In this document: in pieces, positions 56,978 through 64,000 of the stretch
Layout: each line of letters starts with the position of its first letter
How positions within the stretch are numbered: the first letter of the stretch is position 1
DNA from: Nocardia carnea NBRC 14403
GTDB lineage: Bacteria; Actinomycetota; Actinomycetes; Mycobacteriales; Mycobacteriaceae
Assembly: GCF_000308515.1 (NCBI RefSeq)
Contig: NZ_BAFV01000126.1
Location: forward strand, 101,162-165,161
Direction of reading: 5' to 3'
Length of the DNA: 64,000 bases
Translations under genes and position numbers: made by a program
Notes under the pieces: model-generated
The model's input: only the letters and a program-made list of their open reading frames with translations
The model's database searches: none
Told to the model about the DNA's origin: nothing

Positions 56978-57523
56978 TCATCCGTGGTTCCGTCGCCTCT
57001 CGACACCTGGATGCGGTAGCCCGTGGGCTTCGGCGTAATCGACTGTCCGCGAGTACCAATCGGTAGCAACAGCTCCGAAACCCGCCTCGGCCGCATCGAA
57101 CAGCAGATTTACCGGGTAGTCGACCTCGGAAGTCCAGTCGTAGCAGATCATCGGCCCGAACTCGTGCAGCACCTTGGCCTCGGGATCGTTCACCCACCGG
57201 CCACCGCAGTGCTTCACGAAGTAATCGCCGATGTAGCAGGTGAATTGGTTGACCAGGTCGACCTTGTCGTAGACCGAGTCCTCGTCTGGAAAGAAGTAGG
57301 GGAAGACGTCGTAGACCCAGTCCAGCGCCATCTCGTCGCTGTAGATGTCGACTCCCACCGGCATGGGCCCCACTACGTCACCAGCAGGGTTTTTCCAGTC
57401 GGCCGGCACCGTCGGCAAGGTCTCGGTGAACAGGTTGGCTATTTCATTCGCGATATGCGCCTCTGCCGACCACACCACCCATTCCGGATTGTCCTGCGCT
57501 GCTGCGTCGATCTCGAGGTCCAT
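56978..57523 (-). CDS. Acidic hypothetical protein, possible immunity partner (181 aa)
   Basis: The protein is strongly acidic and aromatic-rich (MDLEIDAAAQDNPEWVVWSA, DEMALDWVYDVFPYFFPDED, GFGAVATDWYSRTVDYAEAH). No family was recognised, but the composition is that of immunity proteins that bind basic nucleases. It is directly upstream of the nuclease-like gene on the same strand, 15 bases apart. The order immunity-then-toxin is less usual than the reverse. Confidence 0.5.
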   Translation of the reverse strand: MDLEIDAAAQDNPEWVVWSAEAHIANEIANLFTETLPTVPADWKNPAGDVVGPMPVGVDIYSDEMALDWVYDVFPYFFPDEDSVYDKVDLVNQFTCYIGDYFVKHCGGRWVNDPEAKVLHEFGPMICYDWTSEVDYPVNLLFDAAEAGFGAVATDWYSRTVDYAEAHGLPHPGVERRRNHG

Positions 57524-57579
57524 GGCCTGCCCCTATCCCCTCGCTGCCTGAGTCCTGTGCAGCGTACCCAACCCCCACC

Positions 57580-57880
57580 GACAGATACGAGGAGATCTAT
57601 GGACGCACGCACACTTTCCGCGGCCAGTGGGCAAACGGCTCAGCCTGGCCCGGGACCGAACAGCTCAACCACGCGTGGAACGAGGCGCTTGTTCCAGGTC
57701 AGGTATACAACAGTCATTCGTGTGGCTACGTGGTGCACGCAGCTCGGGCACGAATCGGGCGGCCTCCAGTGGATGGGGGAGCTGGCCGACGGCTCCGTCT
57801 ACGAATGGCGCCAGGATCTCGGCAACGTCTACGCCGGCGACAGCAAGCGCTACAAGTGCCGCGGCCCCATCCCAGATCAG
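57580..57880 (+). pseudogene. Possible decayed gene (frameshifted)
   Basis: The plus strand has one frame with RTHTFRGQWANGSAWPGTEQ, LNHAWNEALVPGQVYNSHSC and GYVVHA, and another frame with QLGHESGGLQWMGELADGSV and YEWRQDLGNVYAGDS. Together they read like one protein broken by a frameshift near 57,740. No start or family is certain. Confidence 0.3.
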
Positions 57881-57950
57881 ATCATCTGCTCTGCTTCGAG
57901 ATCGGCGGACAGCGAGCAGGACCCGACGACCCGGCCACCGTCGGCTGTGT

Positions 57951-58376
57951 TCAGCGATACGGGGCGTCGGCGGCCTGCACGTGCGCCGACACGATAGCGG
58001 CCAAGGTTTCGGGTTCGGTGTCGCGGAAGGTCAGCTCGATGCATTGGCTGTCGACATCGATCCGGATCAGACCTGAGCCCCATACCGAGGCGTTGTCGAT
58101 CGAACTGCTGTCCGGCTGGTCGATCAGTGAATCTCTGGCCCATGAAGCGCGCATATGTAGCGGTGCGTCCTCGCTGATGGCCTCGAACCCGAACGGTCCA
58201 CGCTCGAATCCGTGCCGGAGTAGACAGTCGTCGATGGCGGTGATGACTGCGGCGAGCTGTTCATAGGTGGGCGGGTGGAGGTCGAACCACGGCTGCCACG
58301 ACAGACGGTCGCCACGAAAGTTACGGTCTCGCACGAGTATGAGGATTCCAGCCGGCCCGAAAGCATGGTCGCGCAC
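57951..58376 (-). CDS. Hypothetical protein (141 aa)
   Basis: The protein from ATG 58,376 reads GPAGILILVRDRNFRGDRLS, WQPWFDLHPPTYEQLAAVIT and GLIRIDVDSQCIELTFRDTE. It has alternating strands and helices in an alpha+beta pattern and a normal composition for the region. No family is recognised. Confidence 0.5.
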   Translation of the reverse strand: MRDHAFGPAGILILVRDRNFRGDRLSWQPWFDLHPPTYEQLAAVITAIDDCLLRHGFERGPFGFEAISEDAPLHMRASWARDSLIDQPDSSSIDNASVWGSGLIRIDVDSQCIELTFRDTEPETLAAIVSAHVQAADAPYR

Positions 58377-58578
58377 GGGTGCCTATGGTGGTGTGGGATG
58401 GTCCGACGACTATGTAGTGCCAATCCTGCCCGCAGTATTCTTCGACCGCGGCAGGTCGGCTCCGGTAGTCACCCCAAGTCCACCGAGGGGTCAGTGGGTC
58501 GGCGCTGACCGGCGATGAGAAGTATCGGTTAGTGGCGAAATCGGTGAGTCCTGGGCACCGAATCGCGATGATGCCCGC

Positions 58579-59271
58579 ATGGACTCGACGATGGCGGATA
58601 TGACGGCGACTCATCCCCCGACGGCGCTGGAGATTTTGCATTCCACCGTGGATCGGCTCACAGCTACCGACCCGGCGGATTCCGCCGGTGCCGTGGGGAT
58701 CATCTATGAGGCACTGGCTCTCACCGCAACCGCGAACAGTCTGATCGACAAGGCACTGATGGAATTCGAGTTCGAGGTGTATTGGCCGGGTCAAGACTTC
58801 CTCATCGGCGCGCGAGAGCAGTACTTGACCCTGGCCGTGGACCGGCTCACTTCCGCGCTTCCCACTCCGATATCCGCACTCGTCCACGACCAAGTGACTG
58901 TGCTGACAGGCCCCGAAGTAGCGCCGCAGCAGTACCAGCCACACCAGCCCGACGGCTATGCCGGGGTGGTCTGTGATCCCGACGCGCCGGAGCGGGCTCG
59001 CCAGTTGCTTCTGCACCGCACACAGTCCGTCGCATCGGCGAACAAGGAGGTATGGACCCAGGTGCAGAACCTCCTCGTCCGCTTCGTCGATCAGGCTTCG
59101 GACCCACAGCACCGCACAGCATGCCGGGTAACAGCCCTGCTCGTCGATGCGATTCTGAATCCAGATCCGGATGAGGACCCTGAGGCCATCCACCGGCGAG
59201 TCCTCACCATCGAAGCCACCGGCAAGACTGTCGGCGAGTCTCGCTCACACCCGAGACCATCGACGCGGTAG
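58579..59271 (+). CDS. Hypothetical protein (230 aa)
   Basis: ATG 58,579 opens a helical protein with TALEILHSTVDRLTATDPAD, LDKALMEFEFEV-type ANSLIDKALMEFEFEVYWPG and VRFVDQASDPQHRTACRVTA. No domain is recognised. The next gene overlaps its end in another frame, which suggests translational coupling. Confidence 0.5.
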   Translation: MDSTMADMTATHPPTALEILHSTVDRLTATDPADSAGAVGIIYEALALTATANSLIDKALMEFEFEVYWPGQDFLIGAREQYLTLAVDRLTSALPTPISALVHDQVTVLTGPEVAPQQYQPHQPDGYAGVVCDPDAPERARQLLLHRTQSVASANKEVWTQVQNLLVRFVDQASDPQHRTACRVTALLVDAILNPDPDEDPEAIHRRVLTIEATGKTVGESRSHPRPSTR

Positions 59272-59788
59272 TCGCACTCGCTACCCGGGGCCGGTCGTTG
59301 CACTCTGCACGTCGTGCGGCCCCGGGGTTCTGGAGTTGGCGCTAGGTCTTCGGCCGGGGATGCTGGGGGATGTGGCTTCGCCGACTGTGTATGTCGATGT
59401 TCTCGGTTACCCGCATGTCTGTCGCAGGTGCAGCGTCCAGCAGGACTGGGTGTGGGCGGTGCAGGCCCGAGCGATTCCTCGAGACGGGTTCCGGGAGGCG
59501 TTCGCCACCGATCAGGAATACCCGGTTCAGATCGCCCGGGACTTGCTGATCGCCGCCGGACACCCCGACCGGGCAGCGTTGCTGGGACAACGGCGCGAAC
59601 GCGGCCGGAGTTTCAATCCGAACATCTGTGGCTCGTGCCGCCACCAGGAGGATTGGTATTCCTTCGAAGGTGTGCTCACCGCCGGGTATCATGAGGTCAG
59701 GCGCGCTATTGCCTCCGCGACGTGTCCGGTCGCCAGGTGGCGCGAACTGGTCGACCTCGCCCGCGACAACGGAGCCCACTGGGTCTGA
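59171..59788 (+). CDS. Hypothetical protein with CxxC pairs (up to 205 aa)
   Basis: The confident part begins near 59,298 (ALCTSCGPGVLELALGLRPG) and has three cysteine pairs (CTSC, CRRC, CGSC), suggesting one or two zinc sites. It continues PRDGFREAFATDQEYPVQIA and ends WRELVDLARDNGAHWV. The start is uncertain: ATG 59,171 overlaps the upstream gene by 100 bases, while a start near 59,298 would need TTG. The function is unknown. Confidence 0.45.
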   Translation: MRTLRPSTGESSPSKPPARLSASLAHTRDHRRGSRTRYPGPVVALCTSCGPGVLELALGLRPGMLGDVASPTVYVDVLGYPHVCRRCSVQQDWVWAVQARAIPRDGFREAFATDQEYPVQIARDLLIAAGHPDRAALLGQRRERGRSFNPNICGSCRHQEDWYSFEGVLTAGYHEVRRAIASATCPVARWRELVDLARDNGAHWV

Positions 59789-60338
59789 CCTCAGCAGGCC
59801 CGACGAGACAAACCGGGCGGCCCCTCGCTCCGCACCAGCGCCGCATCTCGCTACGCCAGGCTGAGCAGTCCGTGAGGAGGACTCCACGGTCGGGGGCTGG
59901 CTTCGACGTGCGACCCGGACTCGACTCGCCTCACTGAACGGTGACCGATATCCAGAGACCGCAAGCACCACTAGCCAGCGTCCCTCGTTTCCGGCTCCAG
60001 CCAGGCAAAATTCGATTCCTCGTGTCGCTGGGACATCGCATAATCGCGGGATGGCAACGATGTCCCTTCGCACGATCACGCGGCGGGGCGCGTACGCGGT
60101 GGGCAGTATCCCTGCGGTTTGTGCACCACAGTGGGCACCTTGACCCGGACGCATGTCCCGCCTCAGTCGGCGGGTAACAACGCGGCCGTCGGCCGGGCGT
60201 ACCTGGTGGAGCGGAACCAGAAGATGCAGCGCGGCCGGGAAACCCGCGGTGGCCTATATGTTTCGGGCTGTGCGAGCAGTGCAACAATCTGCCGCGCCTG
60301 CATCCGATCGTCACAGTTGTCCATCTCGTGGGCAGTCC

Positions 60339-60518
60339 ATGCGCACCGACACGACCGCCCAGGTGCTGCGCACGCTCACCGAGTACCGCGACGACCTGAT
60401 CCGGACCCGTACCCAGACCGCCAACCGGTTGCACCGCCTGTTGGTCCAACTGGTGCCCGCGGGTCTGCCCAAACGGCTCACCGCCGAGGCTGCGGCCCAG
60501 CTGCTGCGTCCGGCGCCC
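60339..60518 (+). pseudogene. IS110-family transposase fragment
   Basis: The frame MRTDTTAQVLRTLTEYRDDL, IRTRTQTANRLHRLLVQLVP, AGLPKRLTAEAAAQLL matches the middle of IS110 transposases, between the DEDD catalytic part and the C-terminal Tnp_20 domain. No catalytic residues remain and no IS ends were seen. About 550 bases upstream (59,789-60,338) hold no recognisable gene. Confidence 0.65.
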
Positions 60519-60567
60519 GTAAGGGGAGAGGGCCTGGTCGATCGTTGGCCCGGTTGTTCGGTGCTGC

Positions 60568-61833
60568 TCAGACCACCGGTATACGGGGAAGTAGGACGGG
60601 GCCTGGTGATGTTCCTTCGGCGGGGTTGAGTCGGTAGCAGCCGCGGCCGAGTGGGGTTGATCGTTTGATGACGTCGTTGCGGTATCGGCCCCAGATGGTG
60701 GCTTCTGACCATGTCACTTCTTCGAGGGCGGTCAGGTCGAGCAGTTTCGCGTCGGTGAGGTCGGCGCCGATCAGTATGGCGCGTCGCAGGTCGGTGTGGG
60801 TGAGGTCGGCGGCGGCGAGGTTCGCTCGGGTCAGATTGGCGCCATACAGGTGCGAGCCGCGGAGGTTCGCTCGCCCCAGGTCTGCGCCTTCGAGGTTCGC
60901 GCCGGCCAGGTATGCCCTGGTGATGTAGGCGCTGGGTAGTGCTGCACCGGAGAGGTCCGCGTTGTTGAAGTCCGCTCCGGACAGGACTGCGCCGGCGAGG
61001 TCTGCTCCGGACAGGTGCGCTGCGGCCAGGACGGCTCCGGACAGGATGGCCCCGGTCAGGTGGGCGTTGGTCAGTGTTGTGCCCGCGAGTCGGGTGCCGA
61101 TGAGACGGGCGGTGGTGAGGTCCGCGCGGGTGAGGTCGGCGCCGGATAGTTCTGCTCGGGAGAGTTCGGCCCCGAACAGGCTGGCGTCGGCGAGGTTTGT
61201 GCCGTAGAGGTTGCCGCCGCGCAGGTTCTTGCCGTCGAGGGTCGCGCCGGCGAGGTTTGCGCCGACCAGGTTCACCTCGGTGAGGTCGGTTTCGGTGAGG
61301 TCGGCGCCGGCGAGGTCGACAATGCCTGAGCTGTCCATTCTTCCGATGTCCTGGACTGCCTTCTGCCTGGCCAGGGCGGCTTTACGCACGGCTTTTCGCC
61401 GGGACTTTTGCGCGCGAATCTCTTCGCGGTGTTCGCGGGCGAGTCGGGTGGCCTCGATTTTGGCTATTTGACGCCGATTTGTCTCCAGCAGTGCTGCGAC
61501 ACCGATGGTCAAGGCCACGAGCATGGCTACAGTCGCTACGCCCGCCACCAGGGGGCCGGCGTAGAAGGTGACCAGGGAACCGGCGCTCATCAGTACGCCT
61601 GCTACCCAGTACTTGACGAGTGGACGCTTCCACCACGAGATGGTCGACCGGTCGGGCTGGTCGGGTGCGGGGTCATCGGCGGGCTCGTCGTCGTCCAATG
61701 CGCGCTGGAGCCGATCCCAGCCCTGCTCTGCCGAGCCGGGGCCGTGCTGTTCGGTGTAGTAGTCGCCGAGCTTGTCGAAGGCCTCGGAGATGGTTACCGA
61801 ACGATCCGGATTTCTGCTGTCGTGCGCAGTCAT
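60568..61833 (-). CDS. Membrane-anchored pentapeptide-repeat protein (421 aa)
   Basis: After a soluble N-terminal part come two transmembrane helices (YWVAGVLMSAGSLVTFYAGP and VAGVATVAMLVALTIGVAAL, about residues 74-115) and a charged helix (RREEIRAQ-type). About 40 pentapeptide repeats of A(D/N)LXX type follow (for example DLAGADLTETDLTEVNLVGA, NLEGADLGRANLRGSHLYGA) to residue about 385. These repeats form a right-handed beta helix in the cytoplasm. ATG 61,833 overlaps the ECF sigma gene stop by four bases. The protein may scaffold or regulate the sigma factor or protect gyrase-like targets; the first is favoured by the operon. Confidence 0.85.
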   Translation of the reverse strand: MTAHDSRNPDRSVTISEAFDKLGDYYTEQHGPGSAEQGWDRLQRALDDDEPADDPAPDQPDRSTISWWKRPLVKYWVAGVLMSAGSLVTFYAGPLVAGVATVAMLVALTIGVAALLETNRRQIAKIEATRLAREHREEIRAQKSRRKAVRKAALARQKAVQDIGRMDSSGIVDLAGADLTETDLTEVNLVGANLAGATLDGKNLRGGNLYGTNLADASLFGAELSRAELSGADLTRADLTTARLIGTRLAGTTLTNAHLTGAILSGAVLAAAHLSGADLAGAVLSGADFNNADLSGAALPSAYITRAYLAGANLEGADLGRANLRGSHLYGANLTRANLAAADLTHTDLRRAILIGADLTDAKLLDLTALEEVTWSEATIWGRYRNDVIKRSTPLGRGCYRLNPAEGTSPGPVLLPRIPVV

Positions 61834-62477
61834 ATTCTCACTCCGTCGATCCCTGGAGCCGTGGTGTCGTCGGCGTCGTAGAAGGTGATCTCGCCCCCGT
61901 CTTTGCAGGCGAACAACTTGATCTTCTTTCGCGCGGACCAGCGGTGGGTCTTCACCGTTTTAGTGGTCGTACCCAGCGCTTCGGCGATTTCGCTGTCGGT
62001 GTAGCCCATGACCCAGCCCATGAACGCGACGCGGTACTCGCCGTCGGTCAATCGTTTGACCGCTACTCGGGCGAAACGGGCTACGAGTTCATCGTCGATG
62101 ATCCGGTCGAAAGGGGCTGCGGCAGCGCCGGCGGCGGTGTCGAGAGGTAGGTGGGTGTCGTCGAACCCGGCGAAGAAGACGAGTTTGCTGTCTTTGCGCC
62201 ACAGGTCGATCAGCCGATTCTTCGCTGTGGTGATCAGGACTCTTTGGACGTCCTCGTCGTCCATCACTGCCAGCCGAGGGGCGTAGGTGCGCCACACTTG
62301 CAGGAACACCTCATGAGTCAGATCGTCGGCATGCCCACCTTCGCCGCGCACCGCGTTCAGCAGGTACCGCCGCACGTGGGCATGCTCGCGTCGATACAGC
62401 TGCTCGAACAGTGCCCGATTCTCGCCAGCGGCCTGTTTTTTCGGCTCGTGGCGCTGTTTCGTCGACCGGAACCTCAT
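61830..62477 (-). CDS. ECF-type RNA polymerase sigma factor (215 aa)
   Basis: Sigma region 2 is seen as LFEQLYRREHAHVRRYLLNA, ADDLTHEVFLQVWRTYAPRL and TAKNRLIDLWRKD. Region 4 is AVKRLTDGEYRVAFMGWVMG and YTDSEIAEALGTTTKTVKTH, with the HTH. Both flanking genes overlap it by four bases (62,474 and 61,830). No classical anti-sigma is visible; the upstream small membrane protein or the downstream pentapeptide protein could fill that role. ATG 62,477 is the start. Confidence 0.85.
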   Translation of the reverse strand: MRFRSTKQRHEPKKQAAGENRALFEQLYRREHAHVRRYLLNAVRGEGGHADDLTHEVFLQVWRTYAPRLAVMDDEDVQRVLITTAKNRLIDLWRKDSKLVFFAGFDDTHLPLDTAAGAAAAPFDRIIDDELVARFARVAVKRLTDGEYRVAFMGWVMGYTDSEIAEALGTTTKTVKTHRWSARKKIKLFACKDGGEITFYDADDTTAPGIDGVRI

Positions 62478-62758
62478 GTCGCCCGTATCTCCTGCACTGT
62501 TCGCACCGCCGGTGGGGTACCCCATCCGGCGGTGCCGGTATCGACGACGATGGCCGATACCGAACTGCCTCGGCGAGTAACGGATACGGCCCTGCTGCCT
62601 GATTCCGCCAACCGAAGGATCGTTCGTATCTCCAGCAGCCGCTGGTAGCGGCGCACACAACCAACGACACCCAACCAGACACCGCCGATCCCCGTGGACA
62701 GCGCTAAACCCAAAGTGATGGCGTCCCACTGGACGAGGAGCCACGGAAGTATCGTCAT
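62474..62758 (-). CDS. Small membrane protein, possible regulator of the ECF sigma factor (94 aa)
   Basis: The N-terminal helix LVQWDAITLGLALSTGIGGV followed by WLGVVGC is a transmembrane segment. The rest (RRYQRLLEIRTILRLAESGS...) is a cytosolic charged helix and tail. ATG 62,758 is near a promoter-like TTGACG (about 62,790, minus strand). It overlaps the sigma gene by four bases. No family is recognised; as the first gene of a sigma operon, a sensor or anti-sigma role is plausible. Confidence 0.6.
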   Translation of the reverse strand: MTILPWLLVQWDAITLGLALSTGIGGVWLGVVGCVRRYQRLLEIRTILRLAESGSRAVSVTRRGSSVSAIVVDTGTAGWGTPPAVRTVQEIRAT

Positions 62759-62954
62759 ACCCGGTAAACGGATAACGCTTTCATAACGTCAAGATCCGCT
62801 GTTGAGAGCGTGTTTCGCTCGCGATGAATCCGTCAGTGGTGGACCGTGGACACGGCGGCCTCTCGGGTAGGGAGATCGATAGTTCTCTGGGTGTCCGGTA
62901 GCAATCGCCCGGAAATCCGCCGAGGAATGCGGTTCGCCGGGGCCTGATACCGCG

Positions 62955-63115
62955 GCGACCATGAGCCCGCCACCACACTGTTCGCCGACCTCAAACGCCT
63001 CTACGGGCTGCGATCTCTGACCGTGCACGGCGGCCAGGTCACGCTCAACCGGCTCGACAGCAACCTGGCCGCCATAGACTGTGTCCCCGTAGCCCAGAGG
63101 ACCAATAAGCAATAG
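62955..63115 (+). pseudogene. Gene fragment, C-terminal end only
   Basis: The plus strand reads DHEPATTLFADLKRLYGLRS, LTVHGGQVTLNRLDSNLAAI, then DCVPVAQRTNKQ and a stop. A stop codon precedes it and there is no start, so only a tail remains. The family is not recognised. Confidence 0.35.
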
Positions 63116-63282
63116 CGATTCACGATGCATCACCGATCGCCACGCGACGGGATCGACCAGCGCGGTCGATGGCGGCCGCCTACTCAATACGTAACCTCAC
63201 GGTGGGCACCACCCACCACAACTGAAGGGCCTCCCCGATCAGGAATGGGTGGTGTCGTTTCGTCCTCGGGCGAGTTCAGGCA
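63116..63282. other. Intergenic, no gene seen
   Basis: No credible frame was found between the fragment above and the small minus-strand frame below. Confidence 0.3.
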
Positions 63283-63501
63283 CTACGACGGTCGGGGCAG
63301 TATCACCTTCCAGCGGGCCCACAGATCGGCAGTAATCGAGTTGTCCTCGCGGTCGGTCCGGTCCACCGCGCGCTCCAGCGCCGGTGGTGTCGGATCATGG
63401 AAGGTCAACGCGTGCAGCAGGCGTTGTCCGGCAGCGGTAGCTTTGGCCAGGATCGGCAAGATCGATTCGAAGTCGTGGGCGCACACCGTTGCGCTCTGCA
63501 C
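63283..63501 (-). CDS. Small hypothetical protein (72 aa)
   Basis: From GTG 63,501 the minus strand reads VQSATVCAHDFESILPILAK, ATAAGQRLLHALTFHDPTPP and ends DLWARWKVILPRPS. The composition looks protein-like, but the start lacks a clear ribosome binding site. No family is recognised. Confidence 0.35.
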   Translation of the reverse strand: MQSATVCAHDFESILPILAKATAAGQRLLHALTFHDPTPPALERAVDRTDREDNSITADLWARWKVILPRPS

Positions 63502-63655
63502 GGTGTTCGGTCCGAGCAGGTCGGCGGGACAGGAGCACAGCGGAATCCGGTCCGGACATTTCGCCGCCACTGCGGATCTACCTCGGGGACACAGTGGTCG
63601 GCTACGGTGGACGCCAACCGAGATCTTCCGTTCCATCCGAGGTAGGGAGACGCTT

Positions 63656-64000
63656 ATGCGCGGGCATGCTCTGGCTGTCGCCGCGGTGGTGGTGTCCGCG
63701 GCCGCCGCCGTGCTGGTTCGGCCGCCGGCCGCGGCAGCCGAACCACCGGGCATCCCGGTCGCCGCGGCCGCGCGAACGCTACTGGATGGTCTGACGGTGG
63801 CCGAAGAATCCTCGGCCCGTGGGTATTCGCGCGACAAGTTCCCGCACTGGAACAGTGTGGGGGAGTGCACGACCCGCGAGACCGTGCTGCAGCGTGATGG
63901 AATCGATGTGACGGTGGATGGGGAATGCCGGCCCGTCACCGGCACGTGGGTTTCGCCCTACGACGGCCAGGCCGTGACCGACCCCGGTGACATCGATATT
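63656..64000 (+). CDS. Secreted HNH-type nuclease, N-terminal part (runs off the right edge)
   Basis: ATG 63,656 has GGTAGGGAG upstream. Residues 1-28 are a Sec-type signal peptide (HALAVAAVVVSAAAAVLVRP), so the product is exported. The following RGYSRDKFPHWNSVGECTTR, ETVLQRDGIDVTVDGECRPV and TGTWVSPYDGQAVTDPGDID match the N-terminal part of secreted HNH/DUF1524 nucleases of actinobacteria. Their catalytic DHVVAL-type motif would lie just past the edge. 115 codons are present. Confidence 0.75.
   Translation, partial: MRGHALAVAAVVVSAAAAVLVRPPAAAAEPPGIPVAAAARTLLDGLTVAEESSARGYSRDKFPHWNSVGECTTRETVLQRDGIDVTVDGECRPVTGTWVSPYDGQAVTDPGDIDI

Noticed and set aside
60005..60025. T-loop-like ATTCGATTCC suggesting a tRNA or an attachment site
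   Set aside because: The bases on either side do not pair and no anticodon or acceptor arm was found.
1..64000. CRISPR arrays, rRNA genes, replication origin
   Set aside because: No regularly spaced repeats, rRNA-like sequence, DnaA boxes or iterons were seen; the 9-bp tandem motifs occur only as pairs at promoters.

Overview
The window is high-GC DNA with actinobacterial gene style: frequent GTG starts, 4-base ATGA/GTGA gene overlaps, leaderless promoters, and FadA5/FadA6-type steroid thiolases, a GTP-type PEP carboxykinase, DUF4192, DUF3558 and DUF5313 family proteins. A Nocardia-like member of the Mycobacteriales is the best guess; this rests on protein style, not on an rRNA or other marker. 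No rRNA, tRNA or CRISPR array was recognised. Gene density is high, but many genes are broken or truncated, so this is largely accessory DNA.

Region 1 (1-10.9 kb): two DUF4192-family genes, each preceded by a GC-rich repeat of about 510 bp whose two copies differ by compensatory base changes in predicted stems. A shared 9-bp tandem promoter motif links both DUF4192 genes to a Phd-like gene. Then come an alpha/beta-hydrolase that has lost its nucleophile serine, a DapA-family lyase/aldolase, a P-loop kinase, a GNAT acetyltransferase and a HIT protein.

Region 2 (10,897-29,082): an 18.2-kb mobile element inserted into a second GNAT acetyltransferase gene. The C-terminal half of that gene lies at 10,659-10,896 and the N-terminal half at 29,080-29,330; joining them across a shared GAC trinucleotide restores one 161-codon frame. 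The element starts with a Tn554/actinobacterial-type pair of tyrosine recombinases, the first frameshifted. It carries FadA6-like and FadA5-like thiolases with KstR2-like and KstR-like sites, two near-identical ArsR regulators, a hydrolase under an ArsR-type operator, PhnA, a coupled pckG-sulP-DUF5313 operon, a PAS-ANTAR antiterminator, a TetR/quinone-oxidoreductase pair, and a decayed IS481 transposase at its right end.

Region 3 (29-45 kb): transposase debris and broken genes, then purD plus a broken NUDIX gene. These face a tightly overlapping nine-gene minus-strand operon (42,789 to 34,910): P450, a ferredoxin fused to a prephenate-dehydratase-like domain, a beta-hydroxyacid-dehydrogenase-like reductase, nucleotidyltransferase, cupin, amidohydrolase, methyltransferase, GalE and a DEDDh exonuclease. 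A divergent XRE regulator and an HD phosphohydrolase sit upstream. This looks like a small uncharacterised biosynthetic cluster.

Region 4 (45-64 kb): hypothetical proteins, an AbiE-type toxin-antitoxin pair with a palindromic operator around a leaderless start, a DUF1173 protein, a DUF3558-like lipoprotein, a kinase/regulator divergent pair, a predicted PD-(D/E)XK nuclease next to an acidic partner, an IS110 remnant, a coupled membrane protein-ECF sigma-pentapeptide-repeat operon, and the start of a secreted HNH-type nuclease that runs off the end.
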